From Saprospiraceae bacterium (lineage in GTDB: Bacteria > Bacteroidota > Bacteroidia > Chitinophagales > Saprospiraceae), in NCBI GenBank assembly GCA_021298575.1, contig JAJTFM010000012.1, positions 56,489 to 120,488 of the forward strand: a stretch of DNA of 64,000 nt, written 5' to 3'. How positions within the stretch are numbered: the first letter of the stretch is position 1; the number at the start of each line of letters is the position of its first letter. A program made the translations under genes and the position numbers. This document shows positions 8,254 through 17,943 of the stretch, one piece after another. The notes under the pieces are model-generated. The model had not been told where the DNA came from. It made no database searches and saw only the letters and a program-made list of their open reading frames with translations.

Positions 8254-10083
8254 ATGAATTACGAAAAACGTCTTTTTGATTACCTCTACGAGCAGCTCCA
8301 GAATCATCCGATTGACCGGGCATTCGGGCGTAAGATTAATGGTGAGTGGAAGTATTTTTCCACCACAGAAATGGTTGAACTGGTTAACAGAGCCAGTCTG
8401 GGACTCCTGCGGCTCGGTCTGAAACCGGGTGATAAAGTGGCTACTGTTGTCTATCAGACTATACCGGAGTGGGTAGCACTCGATTTTGCCATGCTTCAGA
8501 TTGGCGTGCAGAATGTACCCATGTACCCCACCATCAGTTCAAGGGAGTATGAGTATATCCTCAATGAATCAGAATCAAAATTTTGCTTCGTCGGTGATGG
8601 TGACCTGCCCGACAAACTGAAAAAAGCCCGTGAGAAAACTCCCGCATTACAGGAAATATATTGTTTTTTTGAGGGTTTCGGGGCGCCTTTATGGAGTGAA
8701 ATACTCCCCCCCGCAGGCAGCGATTACTCCGAAGTGGATCGGATTAAAGCGACAATCAGTCCCGATGACCTGGCCACGCTTATTTATACGTCTGGCACGA
8801 CCGGAAATCCCAAAGGCGTCATGCTGACGCACAGAAATATCGCTTTCAATGTGGAAACGCTGAGAAATCTGGCGCCCATAAGTCCTGGCGACCGGATTCT
8901 GAGTTTCCTCCCCGTGAGCCACGTGTATGAGCGGGCTGCTGTTTATGCCTTCACGGCTTACGGCGGAAGTGTTTCGTTCACTACCCCGGAGGCTCTCGGA
9001 GGAGAAGATGGAGACCTGAAGGCTATCAAACCGCATTTCTTCACCTGCGTTCCCCGACTGCTGGAGAAGGTGTATGAGAAAATTCTGGCCAAGGGTATGG
9101 CGCTTAAAGGGCCCAAGCGCTGGATTTTCTTCCGGTCGCTTGAACTGGCCGACGAGTGGGATATTGACAAGCAATTTACGGGCTGGAAAGCTTTTGAGTG
9201 GAAAATTGCCCAGAAACTGGTATTCTCCAAGTGGCGCGAGGCACTGGGTGGCAATCTGAAAGGTATGACTACCGCCGCCAGTGCCTGTCCTCAACGTATT
9301 CTCCGGGCTTTCAATGCAGCAGGTGTGATGGTGCGCGAGGGGTACGGCCTCACCGAAGCGGCACCGGGTCTTACGTTCAATGGTTTCCGGCCTGAACACC
9401 CCTGTGTGCTCGGTACCGTCGGAGCGGCACTCGAGGGAGTAACAATCCGTATCGAGCCATCTTCCGAATACAATCCGGGCGAAGGAGAAATTCTGGCCAA
9501 AAGTCCGGGCATTATGCTGGGCTACTACAAGCAGCCGGAGAAAACAGACGAGATGATTCGTATCATAGACGGTGAGAGATGGCTGGCTACCGGCGATGTT
9601 GGCACGTTTGTTGAAGGTAAGGGTGGATATAAATACCTGAAAATCACTGACCGCAAGAAGGAACTCCTCAAGACAAGCGGCGGTAAGTATGTAGCGCCCA
9701 CCCCTATTGAGTCTATCCTCAAGGAACACTATCTCGTGGAACAGGCAATGGTGGTAGGCGAGAATCTGAAATTCGTGTCTGCCCTGATTGTACCGTCGGT
9801 GGACGGACTGAAGAATTGGTATGAAAAACACGACGAGGAGTGGAAGGGTGTCCACGAGGCTATCGCTAATCCGAAAGTGTTGCACCGGTTTGAAATGCTT
9901 CTGGAGCGCGTAAACGAGCACTTCGGACGTTTTGAACAGGTCAAGAAATTTACCCTGTTGCCGGATGTATGGGAGCCTGTCAAGGCCGACGGATCGGAGG
10001 GAGAGTTGACACCGACACTCAAACTCAAGAGAAGAGTTATCATGGACAAGTTTTCCAAAGAAATTGACGCCATGTACCGATAG
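8254..10083 (+). CDS. Long-chain acyl-CoA synthetase (AMP-forming)
   Basis: A 609-residue adenylate-forming enzyme that activates fatty acids to acyl-CoA via acyl-AMP. The AMP/P-loop motif TLIYTSGTTGNPKGVMLTH lies at about residue 175. YGLTEAAPG (about 364), TGDVGTF and the DRKKELLKTSGGKYVAP hinge/C-terminal lysine region are intact. The open frame extends 67 codons upstream, but that part is low-complexity F/C-rich translation of A/T-rich DNA; the ATG at 8254 (MNYEKRLFDYLYEQ) gives the normal family length of about 600. FadD/long-chain type is supported by the C-terminal layout. The next gene starts 23 bp downstream but is functionally unrelated. Confidence 0.93.
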   Translation: MNYEKRLFDYLYEQLQNHPIDRAFGRKINGEWKYFSTTEMVELVNRASLGLLRLGLKPGDKVATVVYQTIPEWVALDFAMLQIGVQNVPMYPTISSREYEYILNESESKFCFVGDGDLPDKLKKAREKTPALQEIYCFFEGFGAPLWSEILPPAGSDYSEVDRIKATISPDDLATLIYTSGTTGNPKGVMLTHRNIAFNVETLRNLAPISPGDRILSFLPVSHVYERAAVYAFTAYGGSVSFTTPEALGGEDGDLKAIKPHFFTCVPRLLEKVYEKILAKGMALKGPKRWIFFRSLELADEWDIDKQFTGWKAFEWKIAQKLVFSKWREALGGNLKGMTTAASACPQRILRAFNAAGVMVREGYGLTEAAPGLTFNGFRPEHPCVLGTVGAALEGVTIRIEPSSEYNPGEGEILAKSPGIMLGYYKQPEKTDEMIRIIDGERWLATGDVGTFVEGKGGYKYLKITDRKKELLKTSGGKYVAPTPIESILKEHYLVEQAMVVGENLKFVSALIVPSVDGLKNWYEKHDEEWKGVHEAIANPKVLHRFEMLLERVNEHFGRFEQVKKFTLLPDVWEPVKADGSEGELTPTLKLKRRVIMDKFSKEIDAMYR

Positions 10084-10106
10084 TAATTCATTAAAAATAC
10101 GACATA

Positions 10107-12947
10107 ATGACTGCCCGTTTACTGCTAGTTGCCATCCTGCTCGGAGGAGCCCCGGTTTCCAAAGCCGGAAACTGCGATTTTTTAGCGCTTCCCGACACAC
10201 TGAACCCGCCAACCTGTGTCACATCGCCCGATGTGAGCGTTTTGTGCGATCAGTTTGATCCGAGTCTGCTGGCCTACCCGGGTATCGAAAGTCAGAGTGC
10301 TTCGGTGGTATCTGTCTCGGTTTTACTGGATTACAGTCAGTTTGATACTATCTGCCTGCGCGGGCGCATCGCGCGAACTTTCGTGGTTTACGACTCCACT
10401 GGTGCGAGTGGCAGTTGTACGCAGCATATTGATGTGGCTTACCAACAGGATTACTTTATCCGTTTTCCCAACGACGTGATTGTCACATCCTGTAATGGGG
10501 CCGTAGGTTACGGGCAACCCGTTTTTTATGGTGAAGACTGTGAACTGCTGGCGGTAAGCAGCGAAGACGAGGTTTCTTCGGTTGTTCCGGATGCCTGCTT
10601 CCGCATTCAGCGGCACTGGACCATTATCAACTGGTGTACGTTTGATCCGGCGCTCCCGTTGATTGAGGTGCCCAACCCGACACCCAATGCTGTTGCCAAT
10701 CATCCGTCCAATCTGCCGGGTCCCACGGTTTCTTCCATCCAGACCGCCGGCGATCCGTGGCGCTCGACGATTGTGAAACTGAGTCCGACGGATCCGTCTC
10801 CCACCAATTTTTCGGTGTATTATGATTCGAATGCCAACGGCTACAAGTACACACAGTTAATCAAGATAGTTGACATGCAGAATCCGGACGTGGTTGCGGC
10901 TCCGGTGGGAGAGCAGCCTGTGGATGATCTTTCTGCAAACAATACACAACTATGGAATGAACTGTACTGGTGGGATAACGTCAACAGTATCCATGATCTT
11001 TCCGAAGCTGAGGCTGATATCAGTATTCAGGCTACCGATGCCTGCAGCGATGTGAATATCAGATTTCAACTGTTCCTCGATCTGGATGGCGACGGCGTCA
11101 TGGAAACGCGGCTGGACAGCGACGAACTGGGTGCGGCCGGACTGGGCTGGAATGCGGTGCCTTTTGGCAACGTCACGGGTACTGCCCAGGTCAGGCAATT
11201 CGATGAGCGGCCAGTGGCAGCAGCCGACAAGTGGGGTTTTGCCATCGAACAAACGAAGAATGGATCCCTGACAACAGCCCGTCTTCGTTTCAATACGGCC
11301 AATGCTCCTGCCACGTATGTCAATCCGCAACTCCCGCACGGCACTCATAAAATAAAATGGTTTGTTGGCGACCAGTGCGGAAATGAAACTGTCCGGGAAT
11401 ACACGATTGCCGTACGCGACAGGGAAGAACCAACTGTTGTCTGTATTAATAACCTGAGCGCCAATATCATGCCTGCCGGACTGATACAAATGTGGGCCAG
11501 CGACTTTCTGGCTTATGCAGAGGATAACTGCACACCGACGGCCGGTCTGGCATACGGAATCCGGAAAGCGGGCACCGGAAGCGGCTTCCCGGTTGATGGT
11601 AACGGAAACCCGGTTGCCAAAGTTGTATTTGACTGCTCCGAGCTGGGAAATCAGCCCATTGAACTCTGGAGTATTGATAAAGCCGGGAATGCTGATTTCT
11701 GTCAGGCCAATCTGATACTGCAGGATAACATGGGTAATTGTAATCCCGGGTTCTCTGATCTGGGCGGAGATGTTTACACTGCAAGCGGAGATCCGATAGA
11801 TGAGTTCACTCTGTTTCTGACCTCTACCCCTTCTCCGTTCACACCTCCGTTCTCCTATTTTGATTTTGTAACCGGAGGGCATTATGATATTCCTGCCAAT
11901 CTTCCTCTGCCCTTAATCGGCAACAGTGTCTGGATTTCTCCGGAGCTCGACAACTACCCGCTTAATGGTGTTTCTACCTACGACCTGGTTCTCATTAAAA
12001 ATCACATTGACGGTGATTTGCCATTTACTTCACCATACCAGTATGTTGCAGCAGATATAAATCGTTCCGGAACCATCACCAGTTTTGATATTCTCGAACT
12101 CAGAAATCTGATTCTGGGCATTTACACTGAATTTCCCAACAACAAGTCCTGGCGTTTTATGCCTGCCAGCTATGTCTTTCCTTTTCCCAATCCGCTGAAG
12201 TTCCCGATTCCGGACAGAATAGTTCTTAGCGACCTGATTAACTTCAAAAACGGCGGTGATTTTATCGGCGTCAAGGTGGGTGATATCAACGGCTCAGCTG
12301 TTCCGAATAATATGGCCGGATCAGATACGAGGGAGGTAGCTCCTGTGAAACTGCATGTCAGGACAGATAGTGAGTCAAACGGCGATCTGCTGGTGCACAT
12401 AGGATTTGGACAGGCTGTTTCGGGATGTCAGTTTGAGTTGCTGCTGGACGGACTGCAGTGTCTGGAGGCTGTTCCGGAGGGCGATATGACCGCCGGCAAC
12501 ATCGCCGTCAGTGCTGAAGGAAGTGGTATTGCTGTTTCAACGGAAGCCGGGGGTGATGTCGGTTTTACCCTCAGATGCCGCCAGACAAGGCAGGGCAGTC
12601 TGCCCGAACAGCTCACGCTGAACAGCCGGAACATGCGTCCGGAGGCCTACACGGGCGCGCAGATACACGAGCTTGTACTTTCTTTTCCGGATATCACGGA
12701 GTTTGAGTTGTACCAGAATCAGCCCAATCCGTTTGAGGCAGGAACCCGGATTCCGTTCAACATGGAAGCGGATGGAGAGGCTACGCTGCGTATTTTCGAC
12801 ATAAACGGAAGACAACTCCTTACGCGCACCGGTACGTGCGCGAAGGGGATGAACTACTTCACGGCGGACGGGCTTCCTTCCGGTGTGATGTATTACGAAT
12901 TGGAGACGGGTCAGAACAAGGCCGTCAGGAAGATGATTCGTCTCTGA
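10107..12947 (+). CDS. Large secreted multidomain protein with dockerin-like module and T9SS sorting domain
   Basis: A 946-residue exported protein. Residues 1-20 form a signal peptide (RLLLVAILLGGAPVSKAG). Residues about 25-440 carry Cys-rich modules characteristic of Saprospiraceae surface proteins (for example RHWTIINWC). At about 617-675 lies a dockerin type I-like pair: VSTYDLVLIKNHIDG, then ADINRSGTITSFDILELR, which keeps the Asp/Asn calcium-loop spacing. The C-terminal about 80 residues (YQNQPNPFEAGTRIPF ... GVMYYELETG) form a type A T9SS sorting domain, which directs export and attachment through type IX secretion. Probably an adhesin or matrix protein; no enzyme domain is seen. The next gene, hflX, converges with a 3-bp gap. 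Confidence 0.8.
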   Translation: MTARLLLVAILLGGAPVSKAGNCDFLALPDTLNPPTCVTSPDVSVLCDQFDPSLLAYPGIESQSASVVSVSVLLDYSQFDTICLRGRIARTFVVYDSTGASGSCTQHIDVAYQQDYFIRFPNDVIVTSCNGAVGYGQPVFYGEDCELLAVSSEDEVSSVVPDACFRIQRHWTIINWCTFDPALPLIEVPNPTPNAVANHPSNLPGPTVSSIQTAGDPWRSTIVKLSPTDPSPTNFSVYYDSNANGYKYTQLIKIVDMQNPDVVAAPVGEQPVDDLSANNTQLWNELYWWDNVNSIHDLSEAEADISIQATDACSDVNIRFQLFLDLDGDGVMETRLDSDELGAAGLGWNAVPFGNVTGTAQVRQFDERPVAAADKWGFAIEQTKNGSLTTARLRFNTANAPATYVNPQLPHGTHKIKWFVGDQCGNETVREYTIAVRDREEPTVVCINNLSANIMPAGLIQMWASDFLAYAEDNCTPTAGLAYGIRKAGTGSGFPVDGNGNPVAKVVFDCSELGNQPIELWSIDKAGNADFCQANLILQDNMGNCNPGFSDLGGDVYTASGDPIDEFTLFLTSTPSPFTPPFSYFDFVTGGHYDIPANLPLPLIGNSVWISPELDNYPLNGVSTYDLVLIKNHIDGDLPFTSPYQYVAADINRSGTITSFDILELRNLILGIYTEFPNNKSWRFMPASYVFPFPNPLKFPIPDRIVLSDLINFKNGGDFIGVKVGDINGSAVPNNMAGSDTREVAPVKLHVRTDSESNGDLLVHIGFGQAVSGCQFELLLDGLQCLEAVPEGDMTAGNIAVSAEGSGIAVSTEAGGDVGFTLRCRQTRQGSLPEQLTLNSRNMRPEAYTGAQIHELVLSFPDITEFELYQNQPNPFEAGTRIPFNMEADGEATLRIFDINGRQLLTRTGTCAKGMNYFTADGLPSGVMYYELETGQNKAVRKMIRL

Positions 12948-12950
12948 TGC

Positions 12951-14162
12951 CTACCAGGTTTTGACCTGATGCGGGTACCGGATGACATAAGCTTCCTTGA
13001 TGAGACGAGTCATCCGGTCGCGCAGTTGTTCGATGCCCTCTTTGGTATGTGCTGAGATAAATACGTTCTCGCCGAAGTTGCTGCTGAGGCGTTCGCGCAA
13101 GTCAGCTTCTATATCGGTCTTTTCCTGGCTTGTGAGCAGGTCATCGAAGTATCGCTCGCGGTACAGGTCAATTTTGTTATAAACCATGAGCGTTGGTTTG
13201 TCGGCTGCACCTATCTCCTGAAGGGTGGTCTGTACTGTTCTGATATGATCTTCGAACTGCGGGTGGGCAACATCTACAACATGCAGCAGGATATCACTTT
13301 CCCGTACCTCATCGAGGGTGCTTTTGAAACTCTCCACGAGGTGGTGAGGCAGTTTCCGGATGAAACCGACCGTATCGGAGAGCAGAAAAGGCATTGTTCC
13401 GATGACGACCTTGCGCACCGTGGTATCAAGCGTGGCAAACAGTTTGTTTTCTGCCAGCACATCCGACTTGGAGAGCAGGTTGAGCAGGGTACTTTTCCCT
13501 ACGTTGGTATATCCTACGAGTGCAACGCGAATCAGTTCACCGCGGGTTTTGCGCTGTGTCTGGCTTTGCCTGTCAATATCCTTCAGGCGCTCTTCCAGCG
13601 ATTTGACCCTTTGCTGAACGATACGGCGGTCAGTTTCTATCTGTGTTTCACCGGGGCCCCTCATACCGATACCACCCTGCTGTCGTTCAAGGTGCGTCCA
13701 CAGTCCGCGCAGGCGCGGGATGAGATATTTTAGCTGGGCCAGTTCGACCTGTGTTTTAGCCTGCGCGGTTTGCGCTCTGTTGGCGAAGATGTCGAGAATC
13801 AGCGTTGAGCGGTCAATGATCTTCACTTTCAGGGCCTCTTCGAGCAGGTTGGTTTGTTTTCCGGTGAGGTCATCGTCGAAAATGACCATAGAGACCTCCT
13901 CGTGTCGTTCGAGGTATTGCCTGATTTCCAGCACTTTTCCACTTCCTACAAAAGTGCGTGCATCCCGGTGCTGGAGGCGCTGCGTGAATCTTTTTACCGT
14001 TTCTGCGCCAGCGGTCATGGCGAGAAATTCCAGTTCATCGAGGTATTCATGTGCCTGCGTTTCAGTTACATCGGGCGTGATGAGTCCGACGAGCAGTGCG
14101 TATTCTTTTTCCTGTTTCAGTCCCGCGGCTTTCTGCCCGAGCGTCCATTCTTTTGCCATCAT
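12951..14162 (-). CDS. hflX: GTPase HflX
   Basis: A 403-residue ribosome-associated GTPase that splits stalled or hibernating ribosomes under stress. The N-terminal HflX domain shows TFVGSGKVLEI and the glycine-rich linker GGIGMRGPGETQIETDRR. The G domain has G1 ALVGYTNVGKSTL, G3 DTVGFIRKLPHHLVESF and G4 YNKID. Length is normal. Two consecutive ATG codons at 14162/14159 are possible starts. A TATCTTTG box lies at 14186-14179. Monocistronic by context: convergent with the T9SS protein gene and separated from the minus-strand VIT gene upstream. Confidence 0.96.
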   Translation of the reverse strand: MMAKEWTLGQKAAGLKQEKEYALLVGLITPDVTETQAHEYLDELEFLAMTAGAETVKRFTQRLQHRDARTFVGSGKVLEIRQYLERHEEVSMVIFDDDLTGKQTNLLEEALKVKIIDRSTLILDIFANRAQTAQAKTQVELAQLKYLIPRLRGLWTHLERQQGGIGMRGPGETQIETDRRIVQQRVKSLEERLKDIDRQSQTQRKTRGELIRVALVGYTNVGKSTLLNLLSKSDVLAENKLFATLDTTVRKVVIGTMPFLLSDTVGFIRKLPHHLVESFKSTLDEVRESDILLHVVDVAHPQFEDHIRTVQTTLQEIGAADKPTLMVYNKIDLYRERYFDDLLTSQEKTDIEADLRERLSSNFGENVFISAHTKEGIEQLRDRMTRLIKEAYVIRYPHQVKTW

Positions 14163-14178
14163 TAGTGGTTTTGCACTG

Positions 14179-14186
14179 CAAAGATA
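14179..14186 (-). promoter_or_regulatory. -7 box of hflX
   Basis: TATCTTTG on the minus strand, 17 bp upstream of the ATG, perfect TAnnTTTG match and identical to the boxes before uvrB, metF and the ATPase gene at 40233. Confidence 0.45.
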
Positions 14187-14227
14187 GGCAAAAAAGAGAG
14201 AGGGCGCCCGGGCAGGACAGACCGGGG

Positions 14228-16300
14228 TTATCTGATCATCAGCATGGTGCCTGTAGTACCACCGGGCGTACTGATACTGATGCGGTAAATTCCTTTTGCG
14301 ATACCCTTGTTTACCTGCAGGTCGAATACATAATCACCGGCGCCATTGACAGGGAAAACCCATGATCCGGCCAGTTTACCCAGCATATCTCGTAATTCAA
14401 TCCGTACTTCACCGTAGAAGTCTTCCGTGAGGGAGAAATACAGTTTCGCCTGATCGGAAACCGGGTTGGGCGAGATGGTGTTAATGCGCACGGGAGAAAC
14501 ACTATCTTCCTGATTCGGGATTTCAAGTGTGGATATGGTGCCGCCGCCTGTGTTATCCACGAAACTGGTGAGATCGGTCACGACCCCGTAGCAGGTACTC
14601 AGGTTTTTGATTTCGGCTTCGAGTGATTCCTTCTCGGAGGGACTGGTGGAAGCATAGTACAGTTGCAGCAGGTGTGCGGCTTTCTGTTTGGCCCATATTT
14701 TGGGCAGGAAACGGTATTTCAGACTATCCTTGCCAGTCAGTTGAATTGGATATTGATACGAAACTGGTGCGCCGAATGCCGTTCCGGAGAAGAGGGCATT
14801 GACCGGGCCTGGTTCGTTATATCTTCCCACTACAATCATCTGACTTCCCTTGTACAGGTTGGGTAAATCAATCGGGTAAGTCTCGTAGATAACATTGGGT
14901 TCAAAGGCAACGTCAGTGTGCAGGAGCACCGGATTTCTGACGGTCTGGTAGAAATCACTGATAGAAGAGGCCAGTTCATTGTTGTCGAGGAACTGCGCTA
15001 CACCGTTATTCTCGAGGGCGATAGTGGTGAGGAGTGGTTTGTTTACATCTTCACCAACCCCGAACGTGAAAATGCTGAGTTCCTTTTCGAGGTATGTTAC
15101 GAGATTGCTGATTCCGTTCAGGATACCGGTGGTGGATGTTATCCCGGCAGTGGGAACTCCGTCGGTAAAGAAAATAATGATGTTGTAAGTGTCTTCGAGG
15201 TCGTTGCTGAATTGTGGAATTGCCGTGCTGAAAGCGCCTGAGATATTAGTTGACCCCCCTGCAGACAGCGCTGCAATATAGTTTAGTGCGGCCTGCCGGC
15301 TAGAGGCATTATAGTCTACATGGTCGTTTTGGAAAGTCAAAATTGCGTTATCAAAGGCGACGATATTGAATTTATCGCCGATATTCAGGTTGTCAACAAT
15401 AAAGGTGGCTGCATCCTTTGCCTGTTGCATCTTGTCGCCGTACATACTGCCCGACTTGTCAATAATCAGCGTGAACACCTTTGGAATGATATCTGCATTC
15501 GGGTTCGGGTTGGGTTCCACCACAAAAGCGCAGAAACCGTTGCCGTAGTTATCGCACCCGAGCGTATCGCTCAGGAATACACTGAAATCGAAAAGACCGA
15601 GGTCGCCGGCACTTAGCTTATACTCTACCTTGAAGTTGGAAGAGGCGGGACTGCTGACAATCGTTTTGTTCAGTGAGCCTTCATAGTCGCTGAGCGTTAC
15701 CGGTGTGCCAGGATGCGACACGAAGGACAGTTGTTCGATTTTTCTACCTGATGAGAGCTGGAAGCTGAACTGCTGTGTGCCGAGAGTGCCCGGCTGAATA
15801 CTCGTATATGCTGCCGGATAATTGCAGGTAACCACGCCATTTTTGTAGGGCAGCAGTTCCACATAAGTGAGTTCGATGGTTACCGTGGTATTGGGTTCGA
15901 CGGGTTCCAGCACCGTGAAGTAGAGTGGGAATGCCCCGAGGTAGTTTTTCAGGATTTGATTCATCCCTGTGCTGCCTCCGCCGCCCGGCAGTATGGTGTC
16001 CTGGGCACTCGCGCCGAGATTGGCCTCATACCATATACCGTTACTTTGTCTGCGGAGTTTTACGGCACTGGCGGAGGCGGGCATCGGGAAGGCATAGCGG
16101 ATATACTTTGCCGTTGAGAACTGATTTTTGAAGACCTGTGTGGTTTTGGTAATGGCAATCTGGTTTTCTACGGTTACATTGACAAAGGAAGCGGTGAGCT
16201 GGAGATAAACTCCGCTGCCGGCGTCAACGACTGCCACGCCGTTGGCTTTTGAGGCAGACCATAAAAGAGTGACAAGGGCGAAGGTGACAAGTGTTCTCAT
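14228..16300 (-). CDS. Secreted VIT and vWA domain protein with T9SS sorting domain
   Basis: A 690-residue exported protein resembling inter-alpha-trypsin inhibitor heavy chains. Signal peptide residues 1-19; VIT domain about 30-155; vWA domain about 276-455 with an intact metal-site motif DKSGSM (Asp281, Ser283, Ser285), followed by the second-site threonine region GGSTNISGAF. The C-terminal about 80 residues (ISPNPVSDQAKLYFSL ... GIYRISIST) are a type A T9SS sorting domain. vWA domains bind ligands through a divalent metal, so a surface adhesion or complex-forming role is inferred. ATG at 16300. The 66 bp before hflX hold the hflX promoter and no clear terminator. Confidence 0.87.
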   Translation of the reverse strand: MRTLVTFALVTLLWSASKANGVAVVDAGSGVYLQLTASFVNVTVENQIAITKTTQVFKNQFSTAKYIRYAFPMPASASAVKLRRQSNGIWYEANLGASAQDTILPGGGGSTGMNQILKNYLGAFPLYFTVLEPVEPNTTVTIELTYVELLPYKNGVVTCNYPAAYTSIQPGTLGTQQFSFQLSSGRKIEQLSFVSHPGTPVTLSDYEGSLNKTIVSSPASSNFKVEYKLSAGDLGLFDFSVFLSDTLGCDNYGNGFCAFVVEPNPNPNADIIPKVFTLIIDKSGSMYGDKMQQAKDAATFIVDNLNIGDKFNIVAFDNAILTFQNDHVDYNASSRQAALNYIAALSAGGSTNISGAFSTAIPQFSNDLEDTYNIIIFFTDGVPTAGITSTTGILNGISNLVTYLEKELSIFTFGVGEDVNKPLLTTIALENNGVAQFLDNNELASSISDFYQTVRNPVLLHTDVAFEPNVIYETYPIDLPNLYKGSQMIVVGRYNEPGPVNALFSGTAFGAPVSYQYPIQLTGKDSLKYRFLPKIWAKQKAAHLLQLYYASTSPSEKESLEAEIKNLSTCYGVVTDLTSFVDNTGGGTISTLEIPNQEDSVSPVRINTISPNPVSDQAKLYFSLTEDFYGEVRIELRDMLGKLAGSWVFPVNGAGDYVFDLQVNKGIAKGIYRISISTPGGTTGTMLMIR

Positions 16301-16519
16301 GTTAGAAAAATTTAGTTGTACGCAGGTTATTCGCAGTGGCTGCCGGAGGTGCAGCGAAACAGGGAGTGCCCCACGTAACAGGGTAAATAATCAAGATGGC
16401 GCTACAAAAGTGCCTGACAATATAATTAATGCTATATATTTTGAATTAAGTGTCATTTATAATCAATTTTATTTTCACTATTGATTATTCCCGACATTTC
16501 GTAGCCCCCCAAGGGCTTT

Positions 16520-17938
16520 TCAAGCAGAATTTGAGAAGCGTACACGCGGATCTGCCAGTGCATACATCAGATCGGCGACGAGATTACCGGCTATGGTGAG
16601 CATGGCTACGGCCATGAGAATAGCAGAGAGCGTAGCGAGGTCGTGATTAAGAAAGGCTGTTTGCGTTTTCAGTCCCAGTCCGGGAAAGTTGAACAGCGTT
16701 TCGACGACCAGTGATCCTGTGAGGAGAGCGGGAAGCATGGCGCCGAAAAGTGTGATAATCGGGAACAGTGCGTTCCGGAAAGCATGTTTCCAGTATATAT
16801 AATCGTCGTTCAGGCCCTTGGCCCTGGCAGTCCGGATATAATCTTGCCGGAGGGTTTCCAGCATCCCCCCCCGCATTTGCATGGCTATGAGTGCGAGTGC
16901 GTGGAGCGTCAGTACGGCGATGGGGAGGATGAAACCGGGTAGTTTTCTGACGAACCAGGCGGAGAAAGATTCTGTTCCGGTCAGCCACTGGTCGGTGACG
17001 TCGAGGTAGGGATTTTCAATGAGGGGTTTTCCAATAATATTGCCGGTGAAAAGCATAACAAGTATGCCGCCCAGCCAGAAAACCGGCATGGAATGGAGGA
17101 AAAAGAGTAATTGTTTCGACCAGCGATCGAAACGGCTGTTTTTAAAGCGCGCCATTTCTACGCCAAGCGGAATGGCTATCAGAAAAGCGAGCAGCAGGGC
17201 TGTTCCGCTGAGCGTTGCGGTGGCCAGCAGGGCGGGTCTGATTTCTTCCCAGACAGGCCTCATTCGCCGGGTGAGTCCCCAGTTGCCCGTCAGGTATCCT
17301 GTGATCCATGCGTGATACTGATTATTGATTCCGTTCCAGTGGATTGCCGGTTGGTAAGTTTTCAGTGGTTGCCTGGTTTGCTGCATACGCTGTACATCCG
17401 ATTGCAGTGCTACCAGACGGGGTATCATATTGTTCCCGGACGGGAGTGAGTTTAGCAGCGATGCAATTCTATGAGTGGAGGCTTCAATTTCTTCCAGTTG
17501 TGATGCGGTCATCAGAACCGATAACTCCAGCGCGAGGTTCCGTCTGGCGCCGGAGGTATCGCGGAGGGCTGCAGCGGACTTTAAAAAATCCGACAGGGTG
17601 GAGTCGTACACAGATACATAGGGCCAGTTACCCGTCTGAAACACAAGTTTTGACAGTCGCTCGCGCCGTGCCGGCGGATAAACCCTCCAGAATGTGTCTG
17701 GGAAAGGTGCCGGGGCGAACGTTAAGTAGAAGACAGGTTTGTCGAGACCTAACTGTTGAGCGGACCTTTTATATTGCTCTGCCTCCTGTCCGGGTTCTGC
17801 GGTTGTTCGTACTTCCTCTGAAAAAAATGCTTCGACCGGATCGCCGGGGGCGCACTTGCTGATTCCGAATACTGCCAGCGACACGATCAGCAGCGTGGGG
17901 ATGGCAATGAATAGTCGTCGCAGGAAATAGCGGAGCAT
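16520..17938 (-). CDS. DppB-type ABC transporter permease with large periplasmic insertion
   Basis: A 472-residue inner-membrane permease of the dipeptide/oligopeptide/nickel class. The N-terminal TM1 and SKCAPGDPVEAFF motif (about 28-39) and LGLDKPVFYL (about 63-72) match DppB; the C-terminal half (about 235-470) holds five membrane segments with the loop DYIRTARAKGLNDDYIYWKHAFRNA cut here to its key parts: RTARAKGL and FRNALFPI. Between residues about 75 and 205 lies an insertion of about 130 residues not found in standard DppB (about 310-340 residues). No partner permease, ATPase or binding protein is nearby. It begins 5 bp after tatC, so is probably cotranscribed with it. Substrate unknown. 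Confidence 0.83.
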   Translation of the reverse strand: MLRYFLRRLFIAIPTLLIVSLAVFGISKCAPGDPVEAFFSEEVRTTAEPGQEAEQYKRSAQQLGLDKPVFYLTFAPAPFPDTFWRVYPPARRERLSKLVFQTGNWPYVSVYDSTLSDFLKSAAALRDTSGARRNLALELSVLMTASQLEEIEASTHRIASLLNSLPSGNNMIPRLVALQSDVQRMQQTRQPLKTYQPAIHWNGINNQYHAWITGYLTGNWGLTRRMRPVWEEIRPALLATATLSGTALLLAFLIAIPLGVEMARFKNSRFDRWSKQLLFFLHSMPVFWLGGILVMLFTGNIIGKPLIENPYLDVTDQWLTGTESFSAWFVRKLPGFILPIAVLTLHALALIAMQMRGGMLETLRQDYIRTARAKGLNDDYIYWKHAFRNALFPIITLFGAMLPALLTGSLVVETLFNFPGLGLKTQTAFLNHDLATLSAILMAVAMLTIAGNLVADLMYALADPRVRFSNSA

Positions 17939-17943
17939 AGCTA

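Noticed and set aside
8689..10212. 507-codon minus-strand frame
   Set aside because: Antisense to the acyl-CoA synthetase, whose motifs are unambiguous; no protein-like features.
10950..11882. 310-codon minus-strand frame
   Set aside because: Antisense to the first T9SS protein; no domain.
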